64,000 bases of DNA from positions 1-64,000 of the forward strand of contig JAIEMQ010000005.1 in the NCBI GenBank assembly GCA_019752015.1. Reading direction: 5' to 3'. Source of the stretch: Cyanobacteriota bacterium (GTDB lineage Bacteria > Acidobacteriota > Vicinamibacteria > Vicinamibacterales > UBA2999). The translations under genes were made by a program, and so were the position numbers. Positions 44,693 to 53,830 of this stretch are shown one piece after another. The notes below the pieces were generated by a model. The model made no database searches. It was given only the letters and a program-made list of their open reading frames with translations, and was not told the origin of the DNA. Numbering within the stretch: the stretch's first letter is position 1; each line of letters starts with the position of its first letter.

Positions 44693-47488
44693 GCGTCCCA
44701 ACACCGCTCTTCGCCAAGTCTCCACGATGGCGCGATCGGGACCGCCAAGCTTCTGATGCCGCTCGACGTAGCTGCGGAATCGCCGCAGGTTGTCCTCGCT
44801 CAGGCTCTTGTCCTGCTGATGCAACCTGTACAGCACCTGGATCGCCACGAACAGCATCGGCTGATCGTCGTTCCTGGTGTTGTCGAGTTGATCCTTCAGC
44901 TTCGGCAGCGCGCCGCTGAAATCGCCGAGCATGGCGAGCGCGATCGCTTCGCGCTTCAGGCGCTCGTTGTCGTTGGGCCACGCGCTGGGGGCCTCTTCGA
45001 GGATGTCGAGCGCCTCGCGCCCGTCGCCGGTGCGCAGCAACGCATCGACCAGCACCGGATACACGGCGCCGGGGTTCTCGCTGAGCAGCGCCATTTCCCA
45101 CGCGCCGATGGCTTCCTTGTCGCGCCCGCTGACCGCGTGCGTGGCGCCGAGATAAAACGCCGCGCCCAGGAAGTCGGAGGCGCCCTTGAGCGTCTGCTGG
45201 AACCATGCCGCGGCCTGCGCGATTTCACCCTTGCTGAGCGCGCCGAGGCCGCGCACGAACGCAAGGTTCAGCTCGTCGTCAGCGGTGGCGCCGCGATCCG
45301 CGGGCGCATCGTAATTTCCGGACTTTGCTTTCTCGATCACCGCTTCAACTTCCGGCGTCGTCGGCGGATGCATGTCCGACAGTCCCTCGAGGAACGGCAT
45401 CACGACTTCGGGAGTGAGAATCGTCCGCGCCGAGAATCGGGGCACTGGCGCCAGGATCTTCGACGCCGCGATCGGCGCCGGCGGCGCATCGGGATCGAGC
45501 GGGACGCCGAGGTCGGGCGGCGGAGTAGAGGTATCCGCGACCGGCGACAGCATGAACGCGCGCGTCAGGCGCATTTCCGGTTGGCCCGGCGGCGCGATCA
45601 CCGCGCGCGCGACGTATTCACCAGGCGGCAACACGCCGAGCCGCATCTGCGCCGCGAACGCCCGTACGTTGCCGCGCGCGGCCTGTTTCGCTTCGACATT
45701 GACGAGCGGGTTGCCGTTTTCCGCGTCGGAGATCTGCAGCGTGACTTTCGTCCTGCCGAGCACGCCCTGATCGGGGCCCGTCATTTCGATCATCGCCGAG
45801 ACCATCTCGCTGTCGATCACGGTCGTCGGCCGCGGGCGCGGCAGCTCGCCGGCGACCGGCGGCTGTGCCACGAGCATCAAGTCCGACACGTGGAGGCCGC
45901 TCGGGCCGCGATTGAGGCGCGCATGGATCGAGTGGTGCACGCTGCCGCCGCGTCCGGTGTCGTCGACGGCGGCGACGCGCAGCGTGTAGTCGCCGGGATC
46001 GAGCGCCACCGAGGTGAGCAACAAGCGCGGCGACTCCATGCCCTTGCTCGCGGGCTGCAGCGTGAAAATGCCGCCGCGATTGACGACGATCTTGTCGTTC
46101 TTGTCCAGCACGATGACGCCGATCGGCCACTCGGCGGGCGTGGTCGCGGGGTCGCCGACTTCCGCGGTGATGACGACGCGGACCTTGCCGCCGCTTTCGA
46201 TCGAGGAATAACTCGCCACCCGCATCGGCAGGCCGCGCATCGGCAGCGGCGACTTGAGGACGTCGCCAAGCTGCTGCATCGGCGTCATGGCGGCGGTTGC
46301 TTTCGTAGTCTCTGCTGCGGCGACCGGCACCACGAACGTTGGCCGCGATCGCACCGTGAGGCCGCGCGGTTTCACCGACACCTTGATGCGCCGCTCGCGG
46401 CCGGTGCGATCCGATTCCATCGGCTCGAAGCCGAGCAGGTAATAGCCGGACAGCTCGCGGCCGAGGCGATCGAAGGCGATCGTGCCGTCGCCGGTCACCG
46501 TGCTCATCGAGCCGCGCGTTTGTCCCGCGACCTGTTCCAATCCCTCGCTCATCAACCCATCGTCGAAGAATCGCGACGAGCCGCCGCCGGGGGCGCGATC
46601 CTCGACGTCGAAGAATTGCTGCGACGGGCGGATCACGTGAATGGTGGCGCGAGCTTCCGCGGCGACCCGGCCGAGCGCCGTCATGCTGACGCGATCGCGC
46701 GCCACGAACATGCCCTCCGACATCAGCACGATGTTGACCGGCATCTTCAGCTGGACGAGATTCTTCAGCAGGGCCTCGAGCGCCTGCAGCGTGGCGCGCG
46801 CCCGGCCGCTGGCTTCGAGCAGCATGGCTCGCGCATCGCCTTCGATCTGATTGCGGCAGGCTTCGAGCTCCGGCCCGCTCATGCCGTTGCACTCGCGATC
46901 GACCGCGTTCTGGAACGTGCCGGAATCGTTGTTCTCGAGCGCCCACGCTTCGCTGATGTTGATGTGGTTCATGCCGATGCGCGAGCTGGCGGCGCCGGTG
47001 ACGCGCATGAGCGCATCGGAGACGCGTGTGCGATCGGCGGTGAACTCGACGCCGCCGAAGCCGGTCGGCAGGCGGGCGAGGCCAACGAGATCGCCGGGCG
47101 CGAGGCGATCGAACAGCGACTGCGCCGCGCGCAGGATCGAGCGATTGGCGCCGGCGCGCAGGCTGCCCTCATCGACCACGAAGAGCAGGAGTCGCCCGGT
47201 TGTCTGGGTCTCGTTCGAGGTGTATGCGGCCTCGCGCGGTGTCGCCGGCGTGGTTTCCGTCGCCGTCGTGGAGATGAATTGCACCGACTCGATCTTGCGC
47301 GGCTGGCCGTTGACCTCGAGCTCGAAGTCGGCGTCGGTCAGCGCCGGCACCGGCTTGGCCTCGCGATCGACGACGTTCACGTCCACGAGGACGATCTCGG
47401 CCTTGGTCTCGAACGACGGCCGCGGCACTTGCGGCGCGGGCTGCTGCGCAAAGAGACCGACCGAGCACACCACGGCAATCGCCGTCAC
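44690..47488 (-). CDS. Secreted VWFA-related protein with TPR-like C-terminus
   Basis: A 932-aa exported protein of the acidobacterial VWFA-related type. A signal peptide (TAIAVVCSVGLFAQQ) starts at the GTG chosen here; the frame stays open to a GTG at 47545, but those extra 19 residues are repeat-derived (KVKGERQKAEGRR). VWYYLVDVNVVDREAKPVPALTDADF-like early strands, then a VWA domain whose metal-site motif is degenerate (VVDEGSLR instead of DxSxS), several beta-sandwich parts and a helical repeat end (about 790-930). It lies directly downstream of a second VWA gene. Confidence 0.85.
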   Translation of the reverse strand: MTAIAVVCSVGLFAQQPAPQVPRPSFETKAEIVLVDVNVVDREAKPVPALTDADFELEVNGQPRKIESVQFISTTATETTPATPREAAYTSNETQTTGRLLLFVVDEGSLRAGANRSILRAAQSLFDRLAPGDLVGLARLPTGFGGVEFTADRTRVSDALMRVTGAASSRIGMNHINISEAWALENNDSGTFQNAVDRECNGMSGPELEACRNQIEGDARAMLLEASGRARATLQALEALLKNLVQLKMPVNIVLMSEGMFVARDRVSMTALGRVAAEARATIHVIRPSQQFFDVEDRAPGGGSSRFFDDGLMSEGLEQVAGQTRGSMSTVTGDGTIAFDRLGRELSGYYLLGFEPMESDRTGRERRIKVSVKPRGLTVRSRPTFVVPVAAAETTKATAAMTPMQQLGDVLKSPLPMRGLPMRVASYSSIESGGKVRVVITAEVGDPATTPAEWPIGVIVLDKNDKIVVNRGGIFTLQPASKGMESPRLLLTSVALDPGDYTLRVAAVDDTGRGGSVHHSIHARLNRGPSGLHVSDLMLVAQPPVAGELPRPRPTTVIDSEMVSAMIEMTGPDQGVLGRTKVTLQISDAENGNPLVNVEAKQAARGNVRAFAAQMRLGVLPPGEYVARAVIAPPGQPEMRLTRAFMLSPVADTSTPPPDLGVPLDPDAPPAPIAASKILAPVPRFSARTILTPEVVMPFLEGLSDMHPPTTPEVEAVIEKAKSGNYDAPADRGATADDELNLAFVRGLGALSKGEIAQAAAWFQQTLKGASDFLGAAFYLGATHAVSGRDKEAIGAWEMALLSENPGAVYPVLVDALLRTGDGREALDILEEAPSAWPNDNERLKREAIALAMLGDFSGALPKLKDQLDNTRNDDQPMLFVAIQVLYRLHQQDKSLSEDNLRRFRSYVERHQKLGGPDRAIVETWRRAVLGR

Positions 47489-47528
47489 GATCCTTCTGCC
47501 TTCTGCCTTCTGCCTTTCGCCTTTCACC
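47489..47528. repeat. AAGGCAG tandem repeat at a gene junction
   Basis: Four to five 7-8 nt units (CTTCTGC/CTTTCGC on the plus strand) start right at the TAA of the upstream VWA gene and end at the GTG chosen for the next one. Confidence 0.85.
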
Positions 47529-48680
47529 TTATGACCCCGGTGCACGATAGCCCTGCCGCGCGCGCACGTTGTAGTTGGTGCCGGGGATCTCCAGCTTCAC
47601 TTCGCGCCAGCTGCCGTTGCGCGCGGTGTTCTTCGACTCGTAGCCGATGATGTATTGGTTCGACAGCTCCTCGAGAATGTCCGCGAAGGGCTCGTCGAGC
47701 TGATCGCTGCGCTCGACGAACAGCGCGCGGCCGCCGCTCAATTCGACCAGCCGCTCGATTCCCGATTTGAGCTGTGCTTCCTTGACGCCGCGGCCGAGGG
47801 CGACCATGAACAGCGTGGCGTCGTTGGCACGCACCGCCTGTTCGACGGCATGAATCGTCGCGTGGCTGGTGCGATCGTCGCCGTCGCTGAACACCACGAG
47901 CACGCGCCGGCCCGGCTGCTTCGACAGTTGTTGCACGCCGCGGATGATGACGTCGTAGAGCGCCGTGCCGCCCCATGCGCTCAAGCGATCCACCGCGCGC
48001 GTCCGCTGCTGCGCGTTGGTCTCGCGCCTGGTCAGCGTGAACATATTGTCGTTGAAAGCGGCGAGCGTGACCTGGTCTTCGGCGCCGAGCGCGTTCAGGA
48101 ATTTCTTGACCGAGTTCTTGAGCTGCGGCATCGCCGTCGTCATGCTTTCGCTGACGTCGATCGCGACGACGATCTCGAGCGGCGATCCTTCGGAGGAGAA
48201 GTGGCCGATCGTTTGCGGCACGCCGTCTTCGAACAGGCGGAAGACTTTCCGTTCGAGGCCCGACACGAATCGCCCGTGATCGGTGACGACCGCGGTGACC
48301 TGCACGACATCGACGGACACCTTCTCGACCTGATTGAGGCCTTTCGTTCGCGAGCTCGCGATGATGCGGCCGCCGCCGATCAGGTTGCCGACCACGCGCA
48401 GCACGTGCGGGCGAACTTCAGCGCCGGCATCCCACTCGCACTCGGCCGCGATCGGATCGAGCACGTTGCAGACCTGCTTGCCGTCGGCGAAAAACAAAAT
48501 CTGCCCGACGCGCGTCGCCAACATCTTCGGAAGGACTTCCGCTTTCAGCCTGGTGAGGCCGCTGACGTACGAATCCGCCTCGGGAATGATGATGCGGATC
48601 GCGAGCTCCGCCGGGGGTTGCTGCGGCTCTTGTGCTGAAACAGCAATCGTGAGTGCGAGAAGAACGCCCATGGTCCGCAT
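47529..48680 (-). CDS. Secreted VWA domain protein (VWFA-related type)
   Basis: A 383-aa exported protein. Signal peptide 1-16. An N-terminal Ig-like part (25-110) is followed by the VKVSVDVVQVTAVVTDHGRFVSGLERKVFRLFEDG-type segment that opens VWFA-related domains, then the VWA domain with an intact metal site (DVSES, about 173-177; TAL at the GGTALYD loop; DGDD). The C-terminal QYIIGYESK...VRARQGYRAPG tail is shared with the protein at 62737. Binding partner unknown. It is upstream of and in tandem with the larger VWA gene. Confidence 0.9.
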   Translation of the reverse strand: MRTMGVLLALTIAVSAQEPQQPPAELAIRIIIPEADSYVSGLTRLKAEVLPKMLATRVGQILFFADGKQVCNVLDPIAAECEWDAGAEVRPHVLRVVGNLIGGGRIIASSRTKGLNQVEKVSVDVVQVTAVVTDHGRFVSGLERKVFRLFEDGVPQTIGHFSSEGSPLEIVVAIDVSESMTTAMPQLKNSVKKFLNALGAEDQVTLAAFNDNMFTLTRRETNAQQRTRAVDRLSAWGGTALYDVIIRGVQQLSKQPGRRVLVVFSDGDDRTSHATIHAVEQAVRANDATLFMVALGRGVKEAQLKSGIERLVELSGGRALFVERSDQLDEPFADILEELSNQYIIGYESKNTARNGSWREVKLEIPGTNYNVRARQGYRAPGS

Positions 48681-48695
48681 AAGACAAAGTCAAAA

Positions 48696-48764
48696 GTAAG
48701 AACGAAAAACGAAAAACCGAAAGCGTTATACCTTTTTCCTTCTGCCTTTTTCGTTTTTCCTTAC
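48696..48764. terminator. GAAAAAC-repeat hairpin after the 865-aa gene
   Basis: Inverted blocks of GAACGAAAAAC-type words (48696-48720) and TTTTTCGTTTTTCC-type words (48731-48764) pair around GCGTTATAC. The TAA of the 865-aa gene is the outer base pairs of one arm. Confidence 0.75.
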
Positions 48765-51358
48765 CGCGGCCTCAAGGGGCCGCCGCCGGCCAGGGCGGCC
48801 ACGTAATCTTCTACCCGCGACGGCGAAAGCGCCAGTGCCTGTCGCACCATCGCCGGCCAGTCGTCGGGGAAGCGGGATTCGACGTCGTGCCAGTAATCCT
48901 GCGCCGCATACATGAGCAAACCGGGGACCAGTTGCGCCGGGAGCTTCAGGCGGGCGGTCTCATCGGCCATTCTCAACACGAGATCCGGCGCCTGCGTCGC
49001 GACCAGGCCGCCGTCGGCCCGGCCGCCGAAATTCTCCCACGGCGCCGGCGGCGGCATCGCCGTCTTCAACCGGCTCTCCAGCGTCTCCGCATAGATGCCC
49101 CAGCGATCCAGCGCCGCGCGCGGAAGGTCGGGCTTGCCGAGCCACATCACGTCGCGCAGGCCGAAGAGCGACGGCACCGCATCCGGCGTGCGCGTGACCG
49201 TCCACGCCAATGTCTGGCGGACCGCCGGCGATAATCGCGCTTCTTCCGCCAGCGCCGTGACGGCCGGCAAATTCGCGCCGGCGGCTTTCAGGCGCTCGAC
49301 GCCGCGTGCAATCGCGGCGACGATGCGATCGCGATCCTGGTCGCGGAGCGCGCGCGGATTGGTCGTCATCACCGTTCGCGCAAACGTCAGCTGATCGTTG
49401 AGGTTGATCGTCGGCGCGACCGGCATCTCGTTGTCGGCAATGCGCCGCAGCGCGAGACGCGCGAGCGCGATGTCGAGACCGAGGATCGATCCCTCCACGT
49501 GCCACGGCGATCCGTCTCCGACCTGCTCCTTCGGCACCGCCCACGCCACGAAATCGCGCCGCATGCCGGCGGGACCGACCAGGCCGAAGTTATGGCGCTG
49601 CGCAATGTCGCCGCCGAGCAGCGCCGGGCCTTCAGGATCGCCCAGCGCCGGCGTGTAGATCAGCGTCAATAACGCATCGGCGATCTTGTCGGCATCGTCG
49701 GCCGCAATCGCCGCGTCGAGTCCCGGTGATTCGATCTGCTCGCGAATGCGCTTCACGCGCCCGTGCTCGCCGCCGAACCAGTCGACGCGGTACTCGAGCC
49801 CTTCCCACTTCAGCGTCGGCGCGCTCGGATCGGTCGGCCGTCCCGCCAGCGCCTGCAGCAATCGCGACTCATACGCCGTCTTCGGCGTGGTCCACTCGTC
49901 GGGCTGCACGAGCGGCGGCAGCGCGTCGAGCATGGTGGTGAGCATCCACTGCGTGATCGCGGCGAACGGCCGCGTCTTCGACACCGCGTCGCCGGGTGGA
50001 TCGATGACGTCGGCGATCGAGAGCAGGAGTTTCTCCGCCGTCGCCGTGTCGATCTCCTCCGTCAGCCGCGCGCGCTCGAGGATCGCGATCGCCGCCTGCA
50101 CCGCGACCACCGAGTTGCGCTCGTCGCGTCCCGACAGCTCCTCGTCAAGATGCCGCGCCGCCTCGATCACCCGCGCATACACGCGCGGGGCGGTGATGCC
50201 CATGCGGTCCAGCGTCAGCAGCGCGGCACGGTAGCGGCGATAGCCGCCGAGCGCGATCAGCGCGTCGACGGCGCGATCGCCTTCGACGCTCGTGAACACG
50301 CCCTGCGCGAAGCGCACCATCTCAAAGCGATCGCGCCGCTCCTTCGCCGTCGATTCCGAAATCTTCTGCACCAGCCACGCCAGCGACGCCGGCGTTGACG
50401 CGGACTCGCGGACCACCGACGTCGCCGTCCGGCGCGTGATTTCCGATCGATCGAACAGCGCGTCCCAGAACCACTCATCGGCAGGCGGGGCAACCGCGCC
50501 GTCGATCAGCTCGAGTTGCGTCGAGACGATCCACGGATCGGTCGTGCCGCGAAGGAAGGGATGCTCCTCGATCTTCCAGTTCGAATCGGCGGAACGAAAC
50601 GCGCTGTAGAAGAGGCGGGCGCGACCGACTTGCACGGCGATCGATCCGCCGCCGAACGCCGCCGCCAGCCGCTCCGGCGATACCGACCCCATCGTGTCGT
50701 AAAACCACGCGAGGCGGCCGGAGTCTTTCGCCAGCAGCGCGCGGAAGAAATCAGCGGGCCTGGTCACCTTGACCTCGACGAGCCCTTCCCAAATCGGCTC
50801 CGCGGCGGTGCCGCCGGGAACGATGACGCGATCCTTGTCCACCTTGAAGCTGCGCGCCGCGATCCAGAACGCCGCCGGCGTGGTCTTGACGACCCATTTC
50901 AGCAGCCCGCGATCGCGCTCGAGGAATGCGCGCATTGATGGATCGGCCGCCATGGTGCCGGCGCACACGAGAATCGCGGATCGATTCGAGATCAGCGATG
51001 CGAACACATCCGCCCTGCCGGTCAGCTCCATCGCATCGCGCCAGTGATCCGCGGTGAGCGGCGCCGCAATGGTCAGCGGCCGCGTGTCGGCGGCGATTTC
51101 CTGCTCCTTGCCGGCGACTGAAATCTGCCCGATGAAGTTGCGGACCGCATTCGATCTTTCGATCGCGGCGGCGCTCTGCGTGAACATCTCACGCGCCAGC
51201 AGGGAAATGGCCTGGCCGCGCTCCTCCGGATGGAGGCCGAGCATGTCGTAGGTGGCCGTGCCGCCGGTGACGGGCAAGTCAAAAAAGCCGGCAACCGGCG
51301 TCCGATCGTCTGTTGTGACGAACAACATGACGAGCGTCGCCATCAGGAGGCGAATCAA
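48761..51358 (-). CDS. Hypothetical exported protein, 865 aa
   Basis: A large protein with a signal peptide (MIRLLMATLVMLFVTT) and otherwise no recognised domain. It is Ala/Leu/Asp/Arg-rich and mostly helical with short hydrophobic stretches, for example SAILVCAGTMAADPSMRAFLERDRGLLKWVV at about 120-150. No catalytic motif stands out. The stop lies in a repeat hairpin that separates it from the VWA genes; the start is 51 bases from the divergent decayed permease gene. The gene is long, intact and codon-consistent, so it is certainly real. Confidence 0.75.
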   Translation of the reverse strand: MIRLLMATLVMLFVTTDDRTPVAGFFDLPVTGGTATYDMLGLHPEERGQAISLLAREMFTQSAAAIERSNAVRNFIGQISVAGKEQEIAADTRPLTIAAPLTADHWRDAMELTGRADVFASLISNRSAILVCAGTMAADPSMRAFLERDRGLLKWVVKTTPAAFWIAARSFKVDKDRVIVPGGTAAEPIWEGLVEVKVTRPADFFRALLAKDSGRLAWFYDTMGSVSPERLAAAFGGGSIAVQVGRARLFYSAFRSADSNWKIEEHPFLRGTTDPWIVSTQLELIDGAVAPPADEWFWDALFDRSEITRRTATSVVRESASTPASLAWLVQKISESTAKERRDRFEMVRFAQGVFTSVEGDRAVDALIALGGYRRYRAALLTLDRMGITAPRVYARVIEAARHLDEELSGRDERNSVVAVQAAIAILERARLTEEIDTATAEKLLLSIADVIDPPGDAVSKTRPFAAITQWMLTTMLDALPPLVQPDEWTTPKTAYESRLLQALAGRPTDPSAPTLKWEGLEYRVDWFGGEHGRVKRIREQIESPGLDAAIAADDADKIADALLTLIYTPALGDPEGPALLGGDIAQRHNFGLVGPAGMRRDFVAWAVPKEQVGDGSPWHVEGSILGLDIALARLALRRIADNEMPVAPTINLNDQLTFARTVMTTNPRALRDQDRDRIVAAIARGVERLKAAGANLPAVTALAEEARLSPAVRQTLAWTVTRTPDAVPSLFGLRDVMWLGKPDLPRAALDRWGIYAETLESRLKTAMPPPAPWENFGGRADGGLVATQAPDLVLRMADETARLKLPAQLVPGLLMYAAQDYWHDVESRFPDDWPAMVRQALALSPSRVEDYVAALAGGGPLRPR

Positions 51359-51409
51359 GGCATCAACTTATACTCGAACCCTTCGGCGTTCCAGCCCGTC
51401 AAAGCCCCC

Positions 51410-53084
51410 ATGAACTTCGATAATCTCCGGCAGGATATTCGTCTCGCGGCGCGCGGCCTGCTGCGCGCCCCGCCGTTCGCGGCCATCACGATCCTGACCC
51501 TGGCGCTCGGAATCGGGGCCAATACCGCGATTTTCTCGATCGTCAACGGCGTAATCCTGCGCCCGCTCGGCTACCCGAAGCCCGAGCATCTCATGTACTT
51601 GACGACGCAGTTCCCGGCGTTCAACTTCGATCAGTTCCGGGTGTCGCCGCCGGAATATTTCGAGTTCCGCGAGCTCAACCAGTCGTTCGCGGCGGTCGGC
51701 GCATACACGACCGGCGAGGTCAATCTCACCGCGGGCGATCGGCCATTGCGCGTGCTCGGCCTCGAGCGCACCGGCCAGAAAACCCACGTGTTCGCGCCGC
51801 TGCCGAAGACCGCTGAAGAGCGAAGACCAACTTCGGCCACATCCTGCAGATGCATCCGGTCCAGGAACAGATCGTCGGCGGTGCGAGCCGCGCGATCTCG
51901 GTGCTGCAGGCGGCGGTGGGATTCGTGTTGTTGATCGCGTGTGCGAACCTCGCGAAACTGCTGCTGGCGAGAGCGGAGACGCGTCATCGCGAATTCGCCG
52001 TGCGCACCGCGCTCGGCGCCGGCCGCGCACGATTGCTCCGTCAATTCATGACCGAAGGCGTGATGCTGTCGGTGATCGGCGGCCTGCTCGGTCTGTTGCT
52101 GGCGCGTGCCGGCGTGCAGGCGCTGATTCGCGTCTATCCCAACAGCCTGCCGCGCACCGCCGATGTTGCCGTCGATCCGATCGCGCTGTTCTTCACGCTC
52201 GGCGTGTCGATCGCGACCGGTCTCGTGTTCGGTCTCGCGCCGCTCATGCACACGCGCGTCAAGGGACTCGCGCTGGCGTTGAAGGAAGGCGGCGCTCGTG
52301 GCGCGACTGCCGGGTCGGCGCGTCACCACATTCGCCGCGGACTGGTGATGGCTGAAGTCGCGCTCGCCGTGATGCTCGTGATCGGCTGCGCCCGAGCTCG
52401 GGGCAGAAGGATCCGCCGTGGTTCACCGTGATCGGCGTCGCGAAGGATGTGAAGCAGGGCGGCATCGACAAGAAGACCGGCACCGAGATGTACTTCTTCG
52501 TCGATCAGACGGCGCTCGTGCCGCCGCCGTTTGGCGGCGCACCCGGCACCATGAATCTCGTGCTGCGCACGACGCTGCCGCCGGCGACGCTTCGCACCGC
52601 GATTGAAAGCGCCGTGCGCGAAGCGGATGCGTCCGTGCCGGTCGTGCGGCTGCGCGACATGAACGGCGTCTTCGAAGAATCGATCACGCGCCCGCGGCTG
52701 CTCGCGCAGCTGCTCGGCGGCTTTGCCGGACTGGCGTTGCTGCTCGCCGCGATCGCCACCTACGGTGTGCTCTCCTACATGGTCGCGGAACGCCGCCGCG
52801 AGATCGGCATCCGCATGGCGCTCGGCGCCGATCAGGGCAGCGTGCTCGGCCAGGTGATGAAGCAGGGATTGACGCTGACGACGATCGGCATCGTCGTCGG
52901 GCTGGCGAGCGCGATTGCGCTGAACAGATTGATTGCGTCGCTGTTGTTTGGCGTGCAGCCGACCGACGCCGTCACGATCGTCGCCGTCGTCGCGACGATC
53001 ACGCTGGTGGCCGCGATCGCGTGTGTGCTTCCGGCATGGCGCGCGTCGAGAGTGGATCCGAACGTCGTGTTACGGGACGATTGA
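51410..53084 (+). pseudogene. ADOP-type ABC permease, broken by two internal deletions
   Basis: Three pieces in three frames match consecutive parts of an ADOP permease. Piece 1 (51410 to about 51825) is the N-terminus with LTLALGIGANTAIFSIV. Piece 2 (about 51828-52390) begins at QMHPVQEQIVGGASRAI and includes the first FtsX domain. Piece 3 (about 52385-53084) begins at PPWFTVIGVAKDVKQGG and ends with the second FtsX (ASRVDPNVVLRDD). Compared with the usual 800 residues, roughly 130 are missing at the first joint and 250 at the second. It cannot make a working permease. The start is the ATG at 51410. Confidence 0.88.
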
Positions 53085-53111
53085 CGGGGACCTGACGACC
53101 TGTCAAGTTCC

Positions 53112-53553
53112 CTAATCTCGCTCGACTCCGGTCGGTCGCGATCGGCAGCGAATGCCGGACGGCGCGACGCCGAGCCCTCGTCTGAATGCGCGGTCCATGG
53201 CGCTTGTGCTTCGAAAACCGACACGTGCGGCTACCTCCTTGACCGACAAGAACGGCTCACACAGCAACAGGTCTTCAGCCCTCGTGATTCGAACGGCTGC
53301 AAGGATCAACGGAAACGAGCAACCTAACGACATGGTTAAACAGCCTCGACAAGTGATGCCGTGTCAGCCGAACTTCGACGGCCAGACTGCCTATCGACAA
53401 CTCAGCATCGTCATAGCTCGAGTCGATGCGCCAAAGGGCATGATGCACGCGGCGATCCAGACCGTTTGGATTCGTCACCACATCGCGCAAGGTGCGCGCG
53501 ATTTGTCTTGCGCTGCGCGCCGCGAGTTCCTGGTGGCTCGCCGTCAGATTCAT
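53112..53553 (-). pseudogene. Frameshifted AraC-family regulator
   Basis: Two overlapping frames reconstruct one C-terminal AraC DNA-binding domain. The first (53553 to about 53326) carries helix-turn-helix 1, SIGSLAVEVRLTRHHLSRLF. The second (from about 53324 to 53112) carries VAARVGFRSTSAMDRAFRRGLGVAPSGIR, helix-turn-helix 2. Removing a single extra base at about 53325 joins them as ...FNHVVGCSFPLILAA. The reconstructed protein is about 146 residues, DNA-binding domain only. It lies convergent to the decayed permease. Confidence 0.8.
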
Positions 53554-53830
53554 TGAACTGTTAGATTCGTATCACACTCCTCAGGCCGCTTTGCACACAA
53601 TGCAAGCGACTAAAACGTCTTGCGTCTGACCTGAATGTTGTCACTGGGAGCCATTTCGCATTTCACCATTCCGCTCTCGTGCGGCAAGAAACCGCGCCAT
53701 CACAAACTGCCAATACTTCGCACAAAAAGACGTCGGAGATTGATTGAAGCTCACGACCGTTAGGAGCAGACTCCGAGCGACGGTGACGCAGTGATCCATT
53801 CGCCGTCATATCAGTCCACCTGGAGGAGAT
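53554..53830. other. Promoter region of the Cys-rich peptide cluster
   Basis: 277 bases without a gene, between the decayed regulator and the cluster. An imperfect inverted repeat GCTTTGCA-CACAA-TGCAAGC lies at about 53588-53610 and could be an operator. A strong Shine-Dalgarno (GGAGGAGA) ends the region. Confidence 0.45.

Noticed and set aside
44756-47650. 964-codon open frame on the plus strand
   Set aside because: It is the antisense shadow of the VWA gene; the translation is Arg/His/Asp-rich without domains, a usual effect of high-GC codon use.
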